Below, in pieces: positions 52,867 through 63,662 of a stretch of 64,000 nucleotides of DNA (position 1 is its first letter; every line of letters begins with the position of its first letter). Position numbers and translations under genes: made by a program. The stretch comes from Caballeronia sp. Lep1P3 (lineage in GTDB: Bacteria > Pseudomonadota > Gammaproteobacteria > Burkholderiales > Burkholderiaceae): assembly GCF_022879595.1 (NCBI RefSeq), contig NZ_CP084265.1:1612001-1676000 (forward strand), written 5' to 3'. Under the pieces are notes generated by a model, which was not told the origin of the DNA, searched no databases, and saw only the letters and a program-made list of their open reading frames with translations.

Positions 52867-53793
52867 TCAGGCGGCTTCGCGCAACTGCGCGGCGATCTGC
52901 GCTTCGTCGAGTTGCGGCGCGAACATCTCGATCAGCCGGTACGCGTATGCGCGCAGGAACGCGCCCTTGCGCAAGCCGACGCGCGTCGTGCTCGCTTCGA
53001 ACAGATGCTGCGTATCGAGCGCGACGAGTTCCGTGTCGCGCTTCGCGTCATACGCCATCGCCGCGACGATGCCGATGCCCATGCCAAGCTCCACATACGT
53101 CTTGATGACATCGGCGTCGATGGCGGTCAGCACGATGTCGGGAATCGCGCCGGCGCTTGCGAACGCCTGATCGACGTGAGAGCGCCCCGTGAAGTCCTGG
53201 TCATACGTGACGATCGGATACTCCGCGATCTGTTCGAGCGTGATGTTCTCCCGCCCGACGAGCGGATGATCCTTCGGCACCACGACCGTGTGATGCCACG
53301 AATAGCAGGGAAACGTCACGATATCCGGGTAACGGTCGAGCGCTTCGGTGGAGATGCCGATGTCCGCTTCGCCATTGACGATCATCTGCGCGATCTGTTG
53401 CGGGCTGCCCTGCCGCAGCGCGAGATGCACCTTCGGAAATACTTCGGTGAACTGACGGATGACCTTCGGCAAGGCGTAGCGGGCCTGCGTGTGCGTCGTC
53501 GCAACGACGAGGTGGCCGTTGTCCTGATCCGCGAATTGGCGCGCGACGCGGCGCAGATTCTCCGCATCGAGCAGCATGCGCTCGATGAACTGATGCACTT
53601 GCTTGCCCGGTTCGGTCAGTCCCGTGAGCCGCTTGCCACGGCGAACGAAGATATCGACGCCGAGTTCGTCTTCGAGATCCTTGATCTGCTTCGATACGCC
53701 CGATTGCGACGTATAGAGCACGTTCGCGACTTCGGTGAGATTCATGTTCTGGCGCACGGCCTCGCGCACGAAGCGCAGTTGCTGGAAGTTCAT
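52867..53793 (-). CDS. cysB: CysB-family regulator of sulfur assimilation
   Basis: A 308-residue LysR-type regulator. The start MNFQQLRFVREAVRQNMNLTE and VLYTSQSGVSKQIKDLEDELG are CysB/Cbl features. It is the last gene behind cysA (38 bases), so the sulfate uptake operon carries its own regulator. It probably activates when O-acetylserine is high. A paralogue such as SsuR/Cbl is also possible. Confidence 0.9.
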   Translation of the reverse strand: MNFQQLRFVREAVRQNMNLTEVANVLYTSQSGVSKQIKDLEDELGVDIFVRRGKRLTGLTEPGKQVHQFIERMLLDAENLRRVARQFADQDNGHLVVATTHTQARYALPKVIRQFTEVFPKVHLALRQGSPQQIAQMIVNGEADIGISTEALDRYPDIVTFPCYSWHHTVVVPKDHPLVGRENITLEQIAEYPIVTYDQDFTGRSHVDQAFASAGAIPDIVLTAIDADVIKTYVELGMGIGIVAAMAYDAKRDTELVALDTQHLFEASTTRVGLRKGAFLRAYAYRLIEMFAPQLDEAQIAAQLREAA

Positions 53794-53830
53794 TGTCCGC
53801 CTCTCTTTTTTGATGCCGTTTTATCAATGT

Positions 53831-54910
53831 TCATTGCGCGGGAAACACGCGCAGCGCGCGCGGCACGGCGCGCACGCCGTCGCCGATGCCGAGCTTCAAT
53901 GCGCGCCATGCTTCGCGGTCCAGTTCGGCTTCGAGCACGCCGCCCGCGGCGCCTTCCAGTTCGACGCGAACAGAGCCGCCAAGCGTGACCACGCGCCGCA
54001 CGTCTACCACGATGCCGTCGCGGTGCGCGTCATCCGCGTGATCCGCGCCATCGTCGGCGCGATAGAGCGCGAGATCGTGAGGACGCACATACGCAAGCGC
54101 CCGGCCGCTGAAATGGGCGTGCGCCTGGATCGATTGCGCGGCGCCATCGGCGATGAAGCCGTTTGCATCGACGTGTCCCTGCAGGCGGTTGGCCGCGCCG
54201 AGAAACTCGTACACGAACGAGGTCTGCGGATGATCGTACACATCCTGCGGGCTGCCCACCTGCTCCACGCGCCCATGATTCATCACGACGATGCGGTCCG
54301 CCACTTCCAGCGCCTCTTCCTGATCGTGCGTGACGAAAAGCGTCGAGATATGCAGGTCGTCGTGAAGACGACGCAGCCAGCTGCGCAGTTCCTTGCGCAC
54401 CTTGGCGTCGAGCGCGCCGAATGGCTCGTCGAGCAGCAGCACTTTCGGTTCGACCGCGAGCGCGCGTGCAAGCGCGATACGTTGCCGCTGCCCGCCCGAT
54501 AGTTCGGAAGGAAAGCGCTGCGCGAGCCAGTCGAGCTGCACGAGCTTCAGCAGTTCATGCACTTTCTCGCGGATCGCCGCTTCCGACGGACGCTCGCGGC
54601 GCGGCTTCACGCGCAAACCGAACGCGACGTTTTCGAACACCGTCATATGCCGGAACAGCGCGTAATGCTGGAACACGAATCCAACTTGCCGTTCGCGCGC
54701 GCCGACTTGCGCAACGTCTTCGCCATTCAGCACGACCTGGCCTGCATCGGCATGTTCGAGGCCTGCAATCACGCGCAAAAGCGTGGTCTTGCCGCAACCC
54801 GATGGCCCGAGCAGCGCGACGAGTTCGCCCGCCCGAAAGTCGAGCGTGACGTTGTCGAGGGCGGTGAAATCGCCGAAGCGCTTCTGCAAATTGCGAACGA
54901 TGATGCTCAT
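53831..54910 (-). CDS. cysA: Sulfate ABC transporter ATPase CysA
   Basis: A 359-residue ATPase of the sulfate/thiosulfate importer. Walker A GPSGCGKT (35-42), signature [15 protein letters not shown], Walker [13 protein letters not shown], and the C-terminal TOBE-type regulatory region. It overlaps cysW by 4 bases (ATGA). Confidence 0.95.
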   Translation of the reverse strand: MSIIVRNLQKRFGDFTALDNVTLDFRAGELVALLGPSGCGKTTLLRVIAGLEHADAGQVVLNGEDVAQVGARERQVGFVFQHYALFRHMTVFENVAFGLRVKPRRERPSEAAIREKVHELLKLVQLDWLAQRFPSELSGGQRQRIALARALAVEPKVLLLDEPFGALDAKVRKELRSWLRRLHDDLHISTLFVTHDQEEALEVADRIVVMNHGRVEQVGSPQDVYDHPQTSFVYEFLGAANRLQGHVDANGFIADGAAQSIQAHAHFSGRALAYVRPHDLALYRADDGADHADDAHRDGIVVDVRRVVTLGGSVRVELEGAAGGVLEAELDREAWRALKLGIGDGVRAVPRALRVFPAQ

Positions 54911-55818
54911 GATTGCGTTCCTTGGTTCTGTGCGCCAGCGCCGACATCGGCGAGCGATTGCGACATGCGCCGCTCCGCGATCAGCTTGAGCCCGAGCGTG
55001 ACGAGCGCAAGCAGCGCGAGCAGCGAGGCCACTGCGAACGCGGCCGAGAAGTTGTATTCGTTATAGAGAATTTCGACGTGCAGCGGCATGGTGTCGGTCT
55101 GCCCGCGAATATGGCCCGAGACGACCGATACCGCGCCGAATTCGCCCATCGCGCGCGCGTTGCAGAGAATCACGCCATAGAGCAGGCCCCAGCGCACGTT
55201 CGGCAGCGTGACGCGGCGAAAGATCTGCCAGCCGGACGCGCCGAGAACGTGCGCGGCTTCTTCCTCGTCGTTGCCTTGCGCCTGCATCAGGGGAATCAGT
55301 TCGCGCGCGACGAACGGGAACGTCACGAAGATGGTGGCGAGCACGATTCCCGGCACCGCGAAGATGATCTGCACGTCATGCGCGGCGAGCCACGGACCGA
55401 ACCAGCCCTGCGCGCCGAACATCAGCACGTAAATGAGGCCTGAAATCACGGGCGAAACCGAAAACGGCAAGTCGATGAGCGTGGTCAGGAGCGCCTTGCC
55501 GCGAAACTCGAACTTCGCGATTGCCCATGACGCCGCCAGCCCGAACACGACGTTGAGCGGCACCGCGATTGCGGCCGTCGTCAGCGTGAGCTCGATGGCC
55601 GACCACGCGTCCGGGTCCTTCAGCGATTCGAAGTAATAGCCGATGCCTTTCGCGAACGCCTGCGCGAACACCGCGACGAGCGGCACGACGAGAAAAAGCG
55701 CGAGAAACAGGAGCGCAATGCCCGTGAGCAGCCAGCGCACGGCGCGCGGCTCGGTGACGGGATCGAGCTTGCGCGCGCTGCGCGCGGCGCTCGTATCGAG
55801 CGGCAGTACCTTGCTCAT
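54907..55818 (-). CDS. cysW: Sulfate ABC transporter permease CysW
   Basis: A 303-residue inner-membrane permease with about six helices; the EAA region is [19 protein letters not shown]. It overlaps cysT and cysA by 4 bases on each side, so the three are translationally coupled. Confidence 0.95.
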   Translation of the reverse strand: MSKVLPLDTSAARSARKLDPVTEPRAVRWLLTGIALLFLALFLVVPLVAVFAQAFAKGIGYYFESLKDPDAWSAIELTLTTAAIAVPLNVVFGLAASWAIAKFEFRGKALLTTLIDLPFSVSPVISGLIYVLMFGAQGWFGPWLAAHDVQIIFAVPGIVLATIFVTFPFVARELIPLMQAQGNDEEEAAHVLGASGWQIFRRVTLPNVRWGLLYGVILCNARAMGEFGAVSVVSGHIRGQTDTMPLHVEILYNEYNFSAAFAVASLLALLALVTLGLKLIAERRMSQSLADVGAGAQNQGTQS

Positions 55819-56705
55819 GCGTCACCTCGCGCGACATGAAGCGACGGCGCGGTCGCGGGCGCGGCGCCCGTCCTGCTCGTGCGCCGCTGCAGGAGCCATT
55901 GCAGCGTGTTGATGAGGAGCAGCATCAGAAACGACACACACAGCATCACGACGGCGAGCGCGGTCGCGCCCGCGTAGTCGTATTGCTCGAGCTTCGTGAT
56001 GATGAGCAGCGACGTGATCTCGGACTTCATCGGCACGTTGCCGGCGATAAAAATCACCGAGCCGTATTCGCCGAGCGCACGCGCGAACGCGAGCGCGAAA
56101 CCCGTCAGCAAGGCCGGAAGCACGGAGGGAAGAACGACGCGGCGAAACGTCAGCCAGCGCGTCGCGCCGAGGCACGCGGCGGCTTCTTCCTGCTCGCGCT
56201 CGAAGTCTTCGAGCACGGGCTGCACTGTGCGGACGACGAACGGCAGCCCGATGAACGTGAGCGCAACGAGCACGCCGAGCGGCGTGAACGCGATCTTGAT
56301 GCCGAGCGGCGCGAGATACTGGCCGATCCATCCGTTGCCCGCGTAGACCGCTGCGAGCGAGATGCCGGCAACCGACGTCGGCAGCGCGAACGGCAGATCG
56401 ACGATGGCATCGACGATACGCTTCATCGGGAACGTGTAACGCACGAGCACCCACGCGACCAGAAAGCCGAACACCGCGTTGATGAGCGCCCCGCCGAGCG
56501 CCGCGCCGAACGTCAGCCGGTAAGAAGCCAGCACGCGCGGCGCCGTGACCGCGCGCACGAATTGCGCCCAGTCGAGCGTCGCTGTCTTGGCGAAGGTCGC
56601 GGCGAGCGGTATCAGCACCACGAGGCTCAGATACGCGAGCGTGATGCCGAGCGTCAAGCCGAAGCCCGGCAGTGCGCTCGGCTTGCGCAGAGTGAAAGTC
56701 GTCAT
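55815..56705 (-). CDS. cysT: Sulfate ABC transporter permease CysT
   Basis: A 296-residue inner-membrane permease with about six helices and [18 protein letters not shown] as the ATPase-docking loop. It is the first of the two membrane genes; sbp lies about 100 bases upstream. Confidence 0.95.
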   Translation of the reverse strand: MTTFTLRKPSALPGFGLTLGITLAYLSLVVLIPLAATFAKTATLDWAQFVRAVTAPRVLASYRLTFGAALGGALINAVFGFLVAWVLVRYTFPMKRIVDAIVDLPFALPTSVAGISLAAVYAGNGWIGQYLAPLGIKIAFTPLGVLVALTFIGLPFVVRTVQPVLEDFEREQEEAAACLGATRWLTFRRVVLPSVLPALLTGFALAFARALGEYGSVIFIAGNVPMKSEITSLLIITKLEQYDYAGATALAVVMLCVSFLMLLLINTLQWLLQRRTSRTGAAPATAPSLHVARGDA

Positions 56706-56809
56706 CCTTGGAACGTCCTATTTCCAGTGCGCCGGGGAGCGCGTGTCGCTACGGGCTTGTGTTGCCGGCGGCGTCGTGGCGCGCCGCTCGGTTTCTCATC
56801 TGGTCGCGC

Positions 56810-57856
56810 TTACTGCGGCTGATAGATCGAATCGAACACGCCGCCATCCGCGAAATGCGTCTTCTGAGCCTTCGCCCAGCCGCCGAAGGTATCGTCGATG
56901 GTGTAGAGCTTGAGCTTCGGGAACTGCTTCGTGAGTTCGGCGGGCACTTTGTCCGAGCGCGGACGATAGAAATTGCGCGCGGCGATCTGCTGGCCTTCGT
57001 CGCTATAGAGATACTTCAGATATGCCTCGGCGAGCTTGCGCGTGCCGTGCTTGTCGACGACCTTGTCGACCACTGCGACCGGCGGCTCGGCCAGAATGCT
57101 CACCGACGGCACCACGATCTCGAACTTCTCCGGACCGAATTCCTTCAGTGAGAGAAACGCCTCGTTTTCCCACGCGATCAGCACGTCGCCCTGACCGCGC
57201 TGCACGAAGCTCGTCGTTGCGCCGCGCGCACCCGAGTCGAGCACGCCGGCGTTCTTGTACAGCTTCGCGACGAAATCCTTCGCCGTCTGCTCGTTGCCGC
57301 CCGGCTTGTGCTGCGCATAGGCCCACGCCGCGAGATAGTTCCAGCGCGCGCCGCCTGACGTTTTCGGGTTCGGCGTGACGATGGAGACGCCCGGCTTCGT
57401 CAGATCGTCCCAGTCCTTGATGTGCTTGGGATTGCCCTTGCGCACGAGGAAGACGATCGTCGAGGTATAGGGCGATGCGTTGTCCGGAAGACGCTTCTGC
57501 CAGTCGCCGCCGACGAGACCCTTGCTCGCGAGCGCGTCGATGTCGTAGGCGAGCGCGAGCGTCACGACGTCGGCCTGCAAGCCGTCCAGAACCGCGCGCG
57601 CCTGACCGCCCGAGCCGCCGTGCGACTGCTTGAACGTGACCGTTTCGCCGGTCTCGGCTTTCCATTTCTTCGCGAAAGCCTGGTTGAAGTCCTGATACAG
57701 CTCGCGCGTGGGATCGTAGGAGACATTCAGAAACGACGTCTCCGCATGCGCCGGAACGCTCGCCCCCACAGTCGCGCCGACGCTCGCCGCCGTCAGTGCG
57801 AGCGCCGTCAGCAGTTTCCTCGCGCTGGTTCCCAATCCCGTCCTCGTGCTTTGCAT
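56810..57856 (-). CDS. sbp: Sulfate-binding periplasmic protein
   Basis: A 348-residue periplasmic sulfate-binding protein. A long signal peptide ends at AHA (about residue 38), and the mature part begins [20 protein letters not shown], the family signature, followed by [11 protein letters not shown], where the sulfate is held. First gene of sbp-cysT-cysW-cysA-cysB. Ribosome site GGAG ahead of the ATG. Confidence 0.95.
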   Translation of the reverse strand: MQSTRTGLGTSARKLLTALALTAASVGATVGASVPAHAETSFLNVSYDPTRELYQDFNQAFAKKWKAETGETVTFKQSHGGSGGQARAVLDGLQADVVTLALAYDIDALASKGLVGGDWQKRLPDNASPYTSTIVFLVRKGNPKHIKDWDDLTKPGVSIVTPNPKTSGGARWNYLAAWAYAQHKPGGNEQTAKDFVAKLYKNAGVLDSGARGATTSFVQRGQGDVLIAWENEAFLSLKEFGPEKFEIVVPSVSILAEPPVAVVDKVVDKHGTRKLAEAYLKYLYSDEGQQIAARNFYRPRSDKVPAELTKQFPKLKLYTIDDTFGGWAKAQKTHFADGGVFDSIYQPQ

Positions 57857-57905
57857 TCCCCGTTCTCCGTCTTATCGAATTGACGGATTCAGTCTAACGA
57901 GCCTC

Positions 57906-57945
57906 CTATATGAACAGAAATAATCGTTTTTCACTTTTTTATATC
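57906..57945 (-). promoter_or_regulatory. Candidate CysB-controlled promoter of sbp
   Basis: A strongly AT-rich stretch about 50 to 90 bases before the sbp start, with A-runs and TATATA-like words. CysB sites in related bacteria are AT-rich and lie in just this place, so this is the likely control region. No exact site can be fixed by eye. Confidence 0.4.
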
Positions 57946-58048
57946 CGATGATGCTAAGGCCGCAGCGACATCTCACGAGCGATCGGCGGCGGGTGTGCGT
58001 CGGGCGCTGCGGCGAGAACTTAAAGTAAAGCTTGAAAACCGCGAAATA

Positions 58049-58064
58049 CTGTATAAAAATACAG
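58049..58064 (+). promoter_or_regulatory. SOS (LexA) box upstream of lexA
   Basis: CTGTATAAAAATACAG, a perfect palindromic CTGT-N8-ACAG LexA site 37 bases before the lexA start, and overlapping a TATAAA -10-like word. It fits the usual self-repression of lexA. Confidence 0.93.
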
Positions 58065-58101
58065 TCATTGTTCTTCCACCGTTGCACAGAGGCCCGAGCC
58101 A

Positions 58102-58770
58102 GTGACCAGAACCTCCAAACTAACCGCGCGGCAGCAGCAGGTCTTCGAATTGATCCAGCGCGCGATCGAACGCACCGGCTTTCCGCCCACGCGCGCGGAG
58201 ATTGCCGCTGAATTGGGCTTCAGTTCGGCGAATTCGGCGGAAGAACACCTGCGGGCACTGGCGCGCAAGGGCGTCATCGAACTGGCGGCGGGTTCATCGC
58301 GGGGCATCCGGCTGATCGCGGAAGCGAGCCGGTCGGAGGAACTGCCGCATCAGTTCACGCTGCCGCATCCGAGCATCATGCAGTTGTCCCTGCCACTCGT
58401 CGGGCGTGTCGCGGCGGGCAGTCCTATCCTCGCCCAGGAGCACATCGCGCAGCACTACGCGTGCGATCCCGCGCTGTTCTCCAGCAAGCCGGACTATCTG
58501 CTGAAGGTGCGCGGCCTGTCCATGCGCGATGCCGGCATCCTCGACGGCGACCTGCTCGCCGTGCAAAAGCGCACGGAGGCGAAGGACGGGCAGATCGTCG
58601 TCGCGCGTATCGGCGACGACGTCACCGTGAAGCGCTGGAAGCGCCTGCCGGATGGCGTCGAACTGATCGCGGAGAACCCGGACTACGAGAACATCTTCGT
58701 GCGCTCGGGCAGCGGCGAGTTCGCGCTCGAAGGCATCGCGGTGGGCCTGATTCGCTCAGGCGAGTTTTAA
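58102..58770 (+). CDS. lexA: LexA repressor
   Basis: A 222-residue SOS repressor. The winged-helix DNA-binding domain fills about 1-75 and the S24 protease domain the rest. Self-cleavage is between A105 and G106 in VGRVAAGSP; the catalytic pair is S140 (GLSMRDAG) and K177 (VTVKRW). It begins with GTG at 58102, with a LexA box upstream. A small gene of unknown function follows after about 146 bases. Confidence 0.97.
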   Translation: MTRTSKLTARQQQVFELIQRAIERTGFPPTRAEIAAELGFSSANSAEEHLRALARKGVIELAAGSSRGIRLIAEASRSEELPHQFTLPHPSIMQLSLPLVGRVAAGSPILAQEHIAQHYACDPALFSSKPDYLLKVRGLSMRDAGILDGDLLAVQKRTEAKDGQIVVARIGDDVTVKRWKRLPDGVELIAENPDYENIFVRSGSGEFALEGIAVGLIRSGEF

Positions 58771-58916
58771 CGGTCGAGCGGCGACGTCGACGCAAGACGC
58801 GCCGAGAGCGTTCGCCTCACCTCACGCCACGCACGACGCGGCGCGTTTCGAATACATCGAGCATGGTCGGCAGCCGAACGCGGCTCGCCGCAGTGCGTCC
58901 TATCGTCTGGAGAGTC

Positions 58917-59255
58917 ATGATGGAACGTTTTGCCCGTTTGCTGCCCTTCCGCCAGTTCGGCCGCCTGCGTCATCTGCGCGCGTTGATCTCCTGCGGTGCC
59001 ACAGCGCGTCCGCGCGCCGAAGCCGCGCCTGATCTCTTCGACGAAATGCCGGCGCTGCCTTCGCGGCAGCCCGCGTTCGCGCGTGTATCGCTTGCTCAGC
59101 CCGTCTATGCGGAACCGGCGCCGCGTGCCCCGGTGCGCGTGTACCGCAGCGAGTCGCGGCTCATCATGGTCGGGAAGATCGGCGAAGTGTCGCGCATGAT
59201 CGACCGCTGTATCGACGAGGAACGCGCGGCGCTGTCGGGCGGCACGCTCGCGTAA
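58917..59255 (+). CDS. Small protein downstream of lexA, unknown function
   Basis: A 112-residue protein. The ATG at 58917 has a good ribosome site (GGAGAG). The N-terminus is basic (MMERFARLLPFRQFGRLRHL), the middle is proline/alanine rich, and the last 35 residues form a likely conserved helix region (RLIMVGKIGEVSRMIDRCID). No signal peptide. Located where many bacteria carry a lexA-linked inhibitor of cell division, but I see no SulA-like motif. I assign no function. Confidence 0.65.
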   Translation: MMERFARLLPFRQFGRLRHLRALISCGATARPRAEAAPDLFDEMPALPSRQPAFARVSLAQPVYAEPAPRAPVRVYRSESRLIMVGKIGEVSRMIDRCIDEERAALSGGTLA

Positions 59256-59341
59256 CTTCGCGTTTGTTTAAATCGCGGGATCGTTCGCGCGTGCGTGTGG
59301 TCAATCGGAAAACCGCATCCACGAAGAGGCGCTTTCGCCGC

Positions 59342-59923
59342 ATGTCCCGCACTACCCGTTCTATTGCCGTCAGCCTTGCGGTTCTTGCGCTCGTCGCCGC
59401 GCTCGGACTGGTGTACGCGTCGCCGTATATCGCGTTGGAGCGCGTCAAGCGCGCTGCCGATGCGCGCGACGCGCAGACCGTCAATGAGTACGTCGACTTT
59501 CCGGCGCTGCGCACGAGCCTGAAGGATCAGGTCGCGGCGCTCCTGACCCGGCGCATCGATGTGCAGAAGAACGGCAATCCGCTCGCCATCATCGGCGCGA
59601 TGATCGGCGCGGCGCTCGTCGGGCCGCTAGTGGACTCATATGCGACGCCGGACGGCGTAGCCGCCATTCTCAATGGCATCCCGCCTCGCGGCGAGCCCGG
59701 CGAACGGCCGCCCGCGCCACGGCAAACCGATAGCCCGACAACCGCCGGCAGCGCGCCAGGAATTGACGCGGAGCAACCGCCGCAAACGACGGCCGGATAT
59801 CGCGACATCGACACGTTCGTGGTGACGTATCAGCACGGCGTCGGCGATGCCCGCTATTCAGCCATCTTTCATCGCAGCGGTCTGATTTCGTGGAAGCTCG
59901 TCGCCGTCGATCTCAACGGCTGA
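59342..59923 (+). CDS. DUF2939 family protein
   Basis: A 193-residue protein of the DUF2939 family: one N-terminal membrane helix (about 9-29), then SPYIALERVKRAADARDAQ and EYVDFPALRTSLKDQ, the family core. The C-terminal half contains a proline-rich linker and a short beta-rich end (FVVTYQHGVGDARYSAIF). Probably anchored in the inner membrane facing the periplasm. I chose the ATG at 59342; an in-frame start at 59264 would add 26 basic residues. Function unknown. Confidence 0.85.
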   Translation: MSRTTRSIAVSLAVLALVAALGLVYASPYIALERVKRAADARDAQTVNEYVDFPALRTSLKDQVAALLTRRIDVQKNGNPLAIIGAMIGAALVGPLVDSYATPDGVAAILNGIPPRGEPGERPPAPRQTDSPTTAGSAPGIDAEQPPQTTAGYRDIDTFVVTYQHGVGDARYSAIFHRSGLISWKLVAVDLNG

Positions 59924-59951
59924 CGCGCCTCCGAACGCACGCGCGAACGGC

Positions 59952-60461
59952 TCACGCGCCGGCTTCGGCCTTCACCGGCTTGGCCGCGTAAGCCGCCTCG
60001 TCTTCCGCTTCGGCGGATTCTCCGGCCTGGCAGACGGCCACGAGAATGCTGCACGAGACGCGGTCGAGCAAGGGCGTGTTGCCCGCGCCCATCCACCATC
60101 GCGCGAGTCCGCTGCGGCAGCGATGCCCCACGACGACGAGATCCACCTTGAGGTTTTCGGCCAGCGCCGCGATCTCGTCGATCGGATGCCCGAACGCGAA
60201 GTGCCCTTGCGCCTGCAAGCCGCGCTCGCGCAGCCATTCGACGCCCTCCTGCAGGATGTCCCGCGCGGCGTCCTCGAAACGCCCGCAGGCCACGTCGGTC
60301 AAGAGCCCGGCGCTTTGCGCAATGCTCGAGCGCATGTCCACGACCGCGAGGACGTGCGTTTCGGCGTTGAGATCGAGCGCAAGATTAGCGCCCTGACGCA
60401 GTGCCTTGCGGCCTTCTCTGGAGCCGTCGTAGCACAGCAGAATCTTTCTGTAACTTGTCAT
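59952..60461 (-). CDS. Universal stress protein, UspA family
   Basis: A 169-residue UspA-family protein. MTSYRKILLCYDGSREGRKAL gives the first strand and the nucleotide-binding loop, and VVVGHRCRSGLARWWMG the G-2X-G-9X-G-like ATP site. The C-terminal tail is acidic and unusual (ESAEAEDEAAYAAK). Two ATGs lie side by side (60464 and 60461); I chose the second, with GGGAGG just ahead. Role unknown. Confidence 0.88.
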   Translation of the reverse strand: MTSYRKILLCYDGSREGRKALRQGANLALDLNAETHVLAVVDMRSSIAQSAGLLTDVACGRFEDAARDILQEGVEWLRERGLQAQGHFAFGHPIDEIAALAENLKVDLVVVGHRCRSGLARWWMGAGNTPLLDRVSCSILVAVCQAGESAEAEDEAAYAAKPVKAEAGA

Positions 60462-60779
60462 CATGCCTCCCTGCCGCATCGCGGATTGACTGCGGCGTAA
60501 GCTCATCATCGTGCGCCGCGGCAGGCGTGGCAACGATGGAAAACGCTAACCCAATGCGAGGGCGCGCGAGACTGCCCTTTTGACGCTAGCTTGTGCCGTG
60601 CCAGATACCCGCACAGCCCCGCCTGGCAAGGCGCCGGCTACGCGTGCCGCATCGCATCGTAAGCGTCCCGCACCGATTCGACTCGCGCGCGCAGCGTGCG
60701 GTTGCATGCCGGCGTTGCCCTGGTGCATTGGATTACACTAGCCCGCTGTATTTCCCAGTCAGGCTCGGCAGGCGAACGC

Positions 60780-61730
60780 ATGACAAACCCGAACAGGCCA
60801 ATCGCAGCGGACGAAACAAGCGCGCCCGCGATCGAATTCAGCGAAGTCAGAAAACAGTACGGCTCGAGAAACGTGGTCGACGGGCTTTCGTTCGACGTGC
60901 GCCCGGGCGAATGCTTCGGCTTGCTCGGCCCGAACGGCGCCGGCAAAACGACGACGCTCAAGATGCTGCTCGGCATCACGTCGCCGGATGGCGGCGCGAT
61001 CAGACTCGTCGGCGAACCGGTGCCGTCGCGGGCGCGCTTCGCCCGCGAGCGCGTCGGCGTCGTGCCGCAGTTCGACAATCTCGATCCCGATTTCACCGTC
61101 CGCGAAAATCTGCAGGTCTTCGGCCGCTATTTCGGCATCGACGGGGCGCGCATGAACGCACTCGTGCCGTCGCTGCTCGAATTCGCGCGGCTCGAGAGCA
61201 AGGCCGATGCGCGCGTCGGCGAACTGTCGGGCGGCATGAAGCGGCGGCTCACGCTCGCACGCGCGCTCGTCAACGATCCCGATGTGCTCGTGATGGACGA
61301 GCCCACGACGGGCCTCGATCCGCAGGCGCGCCATCTCATCTGGGAGCGCTTACGTTCACTGCTCGCGCGCGGCAAGACCATCCTTCTCACGACGCATTTC
61401 ATGGAAGAAGCCGAGCGCCTGTGCGACCGGCTCTGCGTGATCGAGGAAGGGCGCAAGATCGCGGAAGGCCGGCCGCACGACCTGATTGCTTCGGTAATCG
61501 GCTCGGACGTGATCGAAATCTACGGACCCGATCCACAGGCGCTCGCGGTGGAACTCGCGCCGCTCGTCGAGCGCATCGAAGTGAGCGGCGAGACGCTTTT
61601 TTGCTACGTCGACGATCCGCAGCCCGTGCACGCGCGCGTCAAGGGACGCGACGGCGTGCGCTACCTGCATCGTCCGGCGAATCTGGAAGATGTATTCCTG
61701 CGCCTGACCGGGCGCGAGATGGTGGATTGA
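60780..61730 (+). CDS. NodI-like ABC exporter ATPase
   Basis: A 316-residue ATPase of the NodI/DrrA group. Walker A GPNGAGKT (50-57), signature [15 protein letters not shown], Walker [12 protein letters not shown] and the switch histidine in [11 protein letters not shown]. With the permease gene that follows it would form an exporter. In rhizobia NodI and NodJ export Nod factors; here there are no nod genes, so the substrate is not known. Confidence 0.92.
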   Translation: MTNPNRPIAADETSAPAIEFSEVRKQYGSRNVVDGLSFDVRPGECFGLLGPNGAGKTTTLKMLLGITSPDGGAIRLVGEPVPSRARFARERVGVVPQFDNLDPDFTVRENLQVFGRYFGIDGARMNALVPSLLEFARLESKADARVGELSGGMKRRLTLARALVNDPDVLVMDEPTTGLDPQARHLIWERLRSLLARGKTILLTTHFMEEAERLCDRLCVIEEGRKIAEGRPHDLIASVIGSDVIEIYGPDPQALAVELAPLVERIEVSGETLFCYVDDPQPVHARVKGRDGVRYLHRPANLEDVFLRLTGREMVD

Positions 61731-61751
61731 AAACCGGCGGACTAGAAACGG

Positions 61752-62621
61752 GTGGATCAAACAGCGATGGAAACTTTCGACGAAGCGCGCGTCGGCGCGA
61801 AAAAGCCTCGCCGCAGCATGCCGCACGCGGACAGCGCCACGCCCTTCTCCGCTGCGCTGCCCGCCAACGCGACGCACTGGATGTCGGTCTGGCGGCGCAA
61901 TTACCTCGTGTGGAAGAAGCTCGCGATTGCATCGATGATCGGCAATCTCGCCGACCCGATGATCTATCTCTTCGGTCTCGGGCTCGGCCTCGGCCTGATG
62001 GTCGGACACGTCGATGGCGTCTCGTACATCGCGTTTCTCGCGGCGGGCACGGTCGCCTCGAGCGTGATGATGTCCGCGAGCTTCGAAGCGATGTACTCGG
62101 GCTTTTCGCGCATGCACGTCCAGCGCACGTGGGAGGCGATCATGCACACGCCGCTCACGCTCGGCGACATCGTGCTCGGCGAAATCGTCTGGGCCGCGAG
62201 CAAGTCGGTGCTCTCGGGCGTCGCGATCATGCTAGTCGCGGGCGCGCTCGGCTACGCGAGTTTTCCGTCGATGCTGCTCGCGCTGCCCGCGATTGTGCTG
62301 ACGGGGCTTGCGTTCGCGAGCACGGCGATGATCGTGACCGCGCTCGCACCGAGCTACGACTTCTTCATGTTCTATCAGACGCTCGCGCTCACGCCGATGC
62401 TCCTTCTCTCCGGCGTGTTCTTTCCCGTCGCGCAACTGCCCGCGCTCGCGCGGTGCGCGACCGAAGCGCTGCCGCTCTTTCACGCCGTCGAACTGATTCG
62501 TCCCGCGATGCTCGGCCGTCCTCTCACCGACGTCGCGCTGCATGCGGGGGTGCTGATCGCGTATGCGGTGCTGCCTTTTTTCGCCTGCGCATGGCTCTTC
62601 AGGCGTCGCATGATGAAATGA
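61752..62621 (+). CDS. NodJ-like ABC exporter permease
   Basis: A 289-residue inner-membrane protein of the ABC-2 type with six helices and a cytoplasmic N-terminus ([19 protein letters not shown]). The start is GTG at 61752; an ATG at 61767 is also possible. It follows the NodI-like ATPase by 21 bases. Confidence 0.9.
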   Translation: MDQTAMETFDEARVGAKKPRRSMPHADSATPFSAALPANATHWMSVWRRNYLVWKKLAIASMIGNLADPMIYLFGLGLGLGLMVGHVDGVSYIAFLAAGTVASSVMMSASFEAMYSGFSRMHVQRTWEAIMHTPLTLGDIVLGEIVWAASKSVLSGVAIMLVAGALGYASFPSMLLALPAIVLTGLAFASTAMIVTALAPSYDFFMFYQTLALTPMLLLSGVFFPVAQLPALARCATEALPLFHAVELIRPAMLGRPLTDVALHAGVLIAYAVLPFFACAWLFRRRMMK

Positions 62622-62652
62622 AAAAGGCGATGGCCCCGCGCGGTCCATCGCC
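62621..62652 (-). terminator. Intrinsic terminator after gnd
   Basis: On the minus strand an 8-base-pair stem (GGCGATGG and complement, loop about 11 bases) is followed by five Ts. It lies between gnd and the convergent permease gene. Confidence 0.8.
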
Positions 62653-62675
62653 CGATCGCAGCTAAAAACGACGCG

Positions 62676-63656
62676 TTACTTCACCGGAAACTCGTTGTGA
62701 CCGCCGAAGCCGAAGCGCATCGCGGAAAGCAGCCGCTCCGGAAAAAGGTCGGCGTCGCGCGAGCGGAAGCGCGTGTACAGCGCCGCCGATAGCACCTGCG
62801 CCGGCACCGCTTCCTCGATGGCAGCCTGAATCGTCCAGCGCCCCTCGCCGCTATCGGCCACTTCGCCCGAGAAGTGTTCTAGCCCGCTATCGCCCGCGAG
62901 CGCGCCCGCCGTCAAGTCCAGCAGCCACGACGACACCACGCTGCCGCGCCGCCACACTTCCGCGATATCGGCGAGATCGAGCGTGTAGCGCTCGTTTTCG
63001 GCGAGATCCGTCGATTCCTTGTGCTTCAGGATGTGGAAGCCTTCGGCATACGCCTGCATCAGCCCGTACTCGATGCCGTTGTGCACCATCTTCACGAAGT
63101 GTCCCGATCCGACCGGCCCGCAGTGCATGTAGCCGTTCTCGACGCGCGGATCGCGCCCTTCGCGGCTGGGCGTCGCGGGAATGTCGCCGCGTCCCGGCGC
63201 GAGCGTCGCGAGGATCGGATCGAGCCGGCGCACGACGGCTTCGTCGCCGCCGATCATCATGCAGTAGCCGCGTGTCAGGCCCCAGACGCCGCCCGACGTG
63301 CCGACATCCACGTAATGCACGCCCTGCTCGCGAAACCGCGCCGCGCGGCGGATGTCGTCCTTGTAGAAGCTGTTGCCGCCGTCGATCACCACGTCGTCGG
63401 CCTGCAGGATGTTGTGCAGGTCGTCGAGCGTGTCCTCGGTGATCTTGCCCGCGGGCAGCATCAGCCAGATCACGCGCGGCGCGCCGAGCTTCGAGACGAG
63501 ATCGCCCAGGTTTTCCGTGCCGGTCGCGCCTTCGCTTGCGAGCGCGTCCGTCGCCTGCGGATTGTGGTCGTACACGACGCAATCGTGTCCGCCGCGCATC
63601 AGACGTCTGCCGATATTGCCGCCCATACGCCCCAAACCTACGATGCCGATTTGCAT
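62676..63656 (-). CDS. gnd: 6-phosphogluconate dehydrogenase, short (decarboxylating) form
   Basis: A 326-residue enzyme that oxidises and decarboxylates 6-phosphogluconate to ribulose 5-phosphate. NAD(P)-binding [13 protein letters not shown], the substrate motif [15 protein letters not shown], and [18 protein letters not shown] with the catalytic lysine. It is the shorter type (about 330 residues rather than 470). It follows tkt by 6 bases, so the two pentose-phosphate enzymes are co-transcribed. Confidence 0.93.
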   Translation of the reverse strand: MQIGIVGLGRMGGNIGRRLMRGGHDCVVYDHNPQATDALASEGATGTENLGDLVSKLGAPRVIWLMLPAGKITEDTLDDLHNILQADDVVIDGGNSFYKDDIRRAARFREQGVHYVDVGTSGGVWGLTRGYCMMIGGDEAVVRRLDPILATLAPGRGDIPATPSREGRDPRVENGYMHCGPVGSGHFVKMVHNGIEYGLMQAYAEGFHILKHKESTDLAENERYTLDLADIAEVWRRGSVVSSWLLDLTAGALAGDSGLEHFSGEVADSGEGRWTIQAAIEEAVPAQVLSAALYTRFRSRDADLFPERLLSAMRFGFGGHNEFPVK

Positions 63657-63662
63657 GGTCGA

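Noticed and set aside
54555..54947. A short open frame opposite the cysA region
   Set aside because: It is a shadow of cysA, with no ribosome site and no domain.
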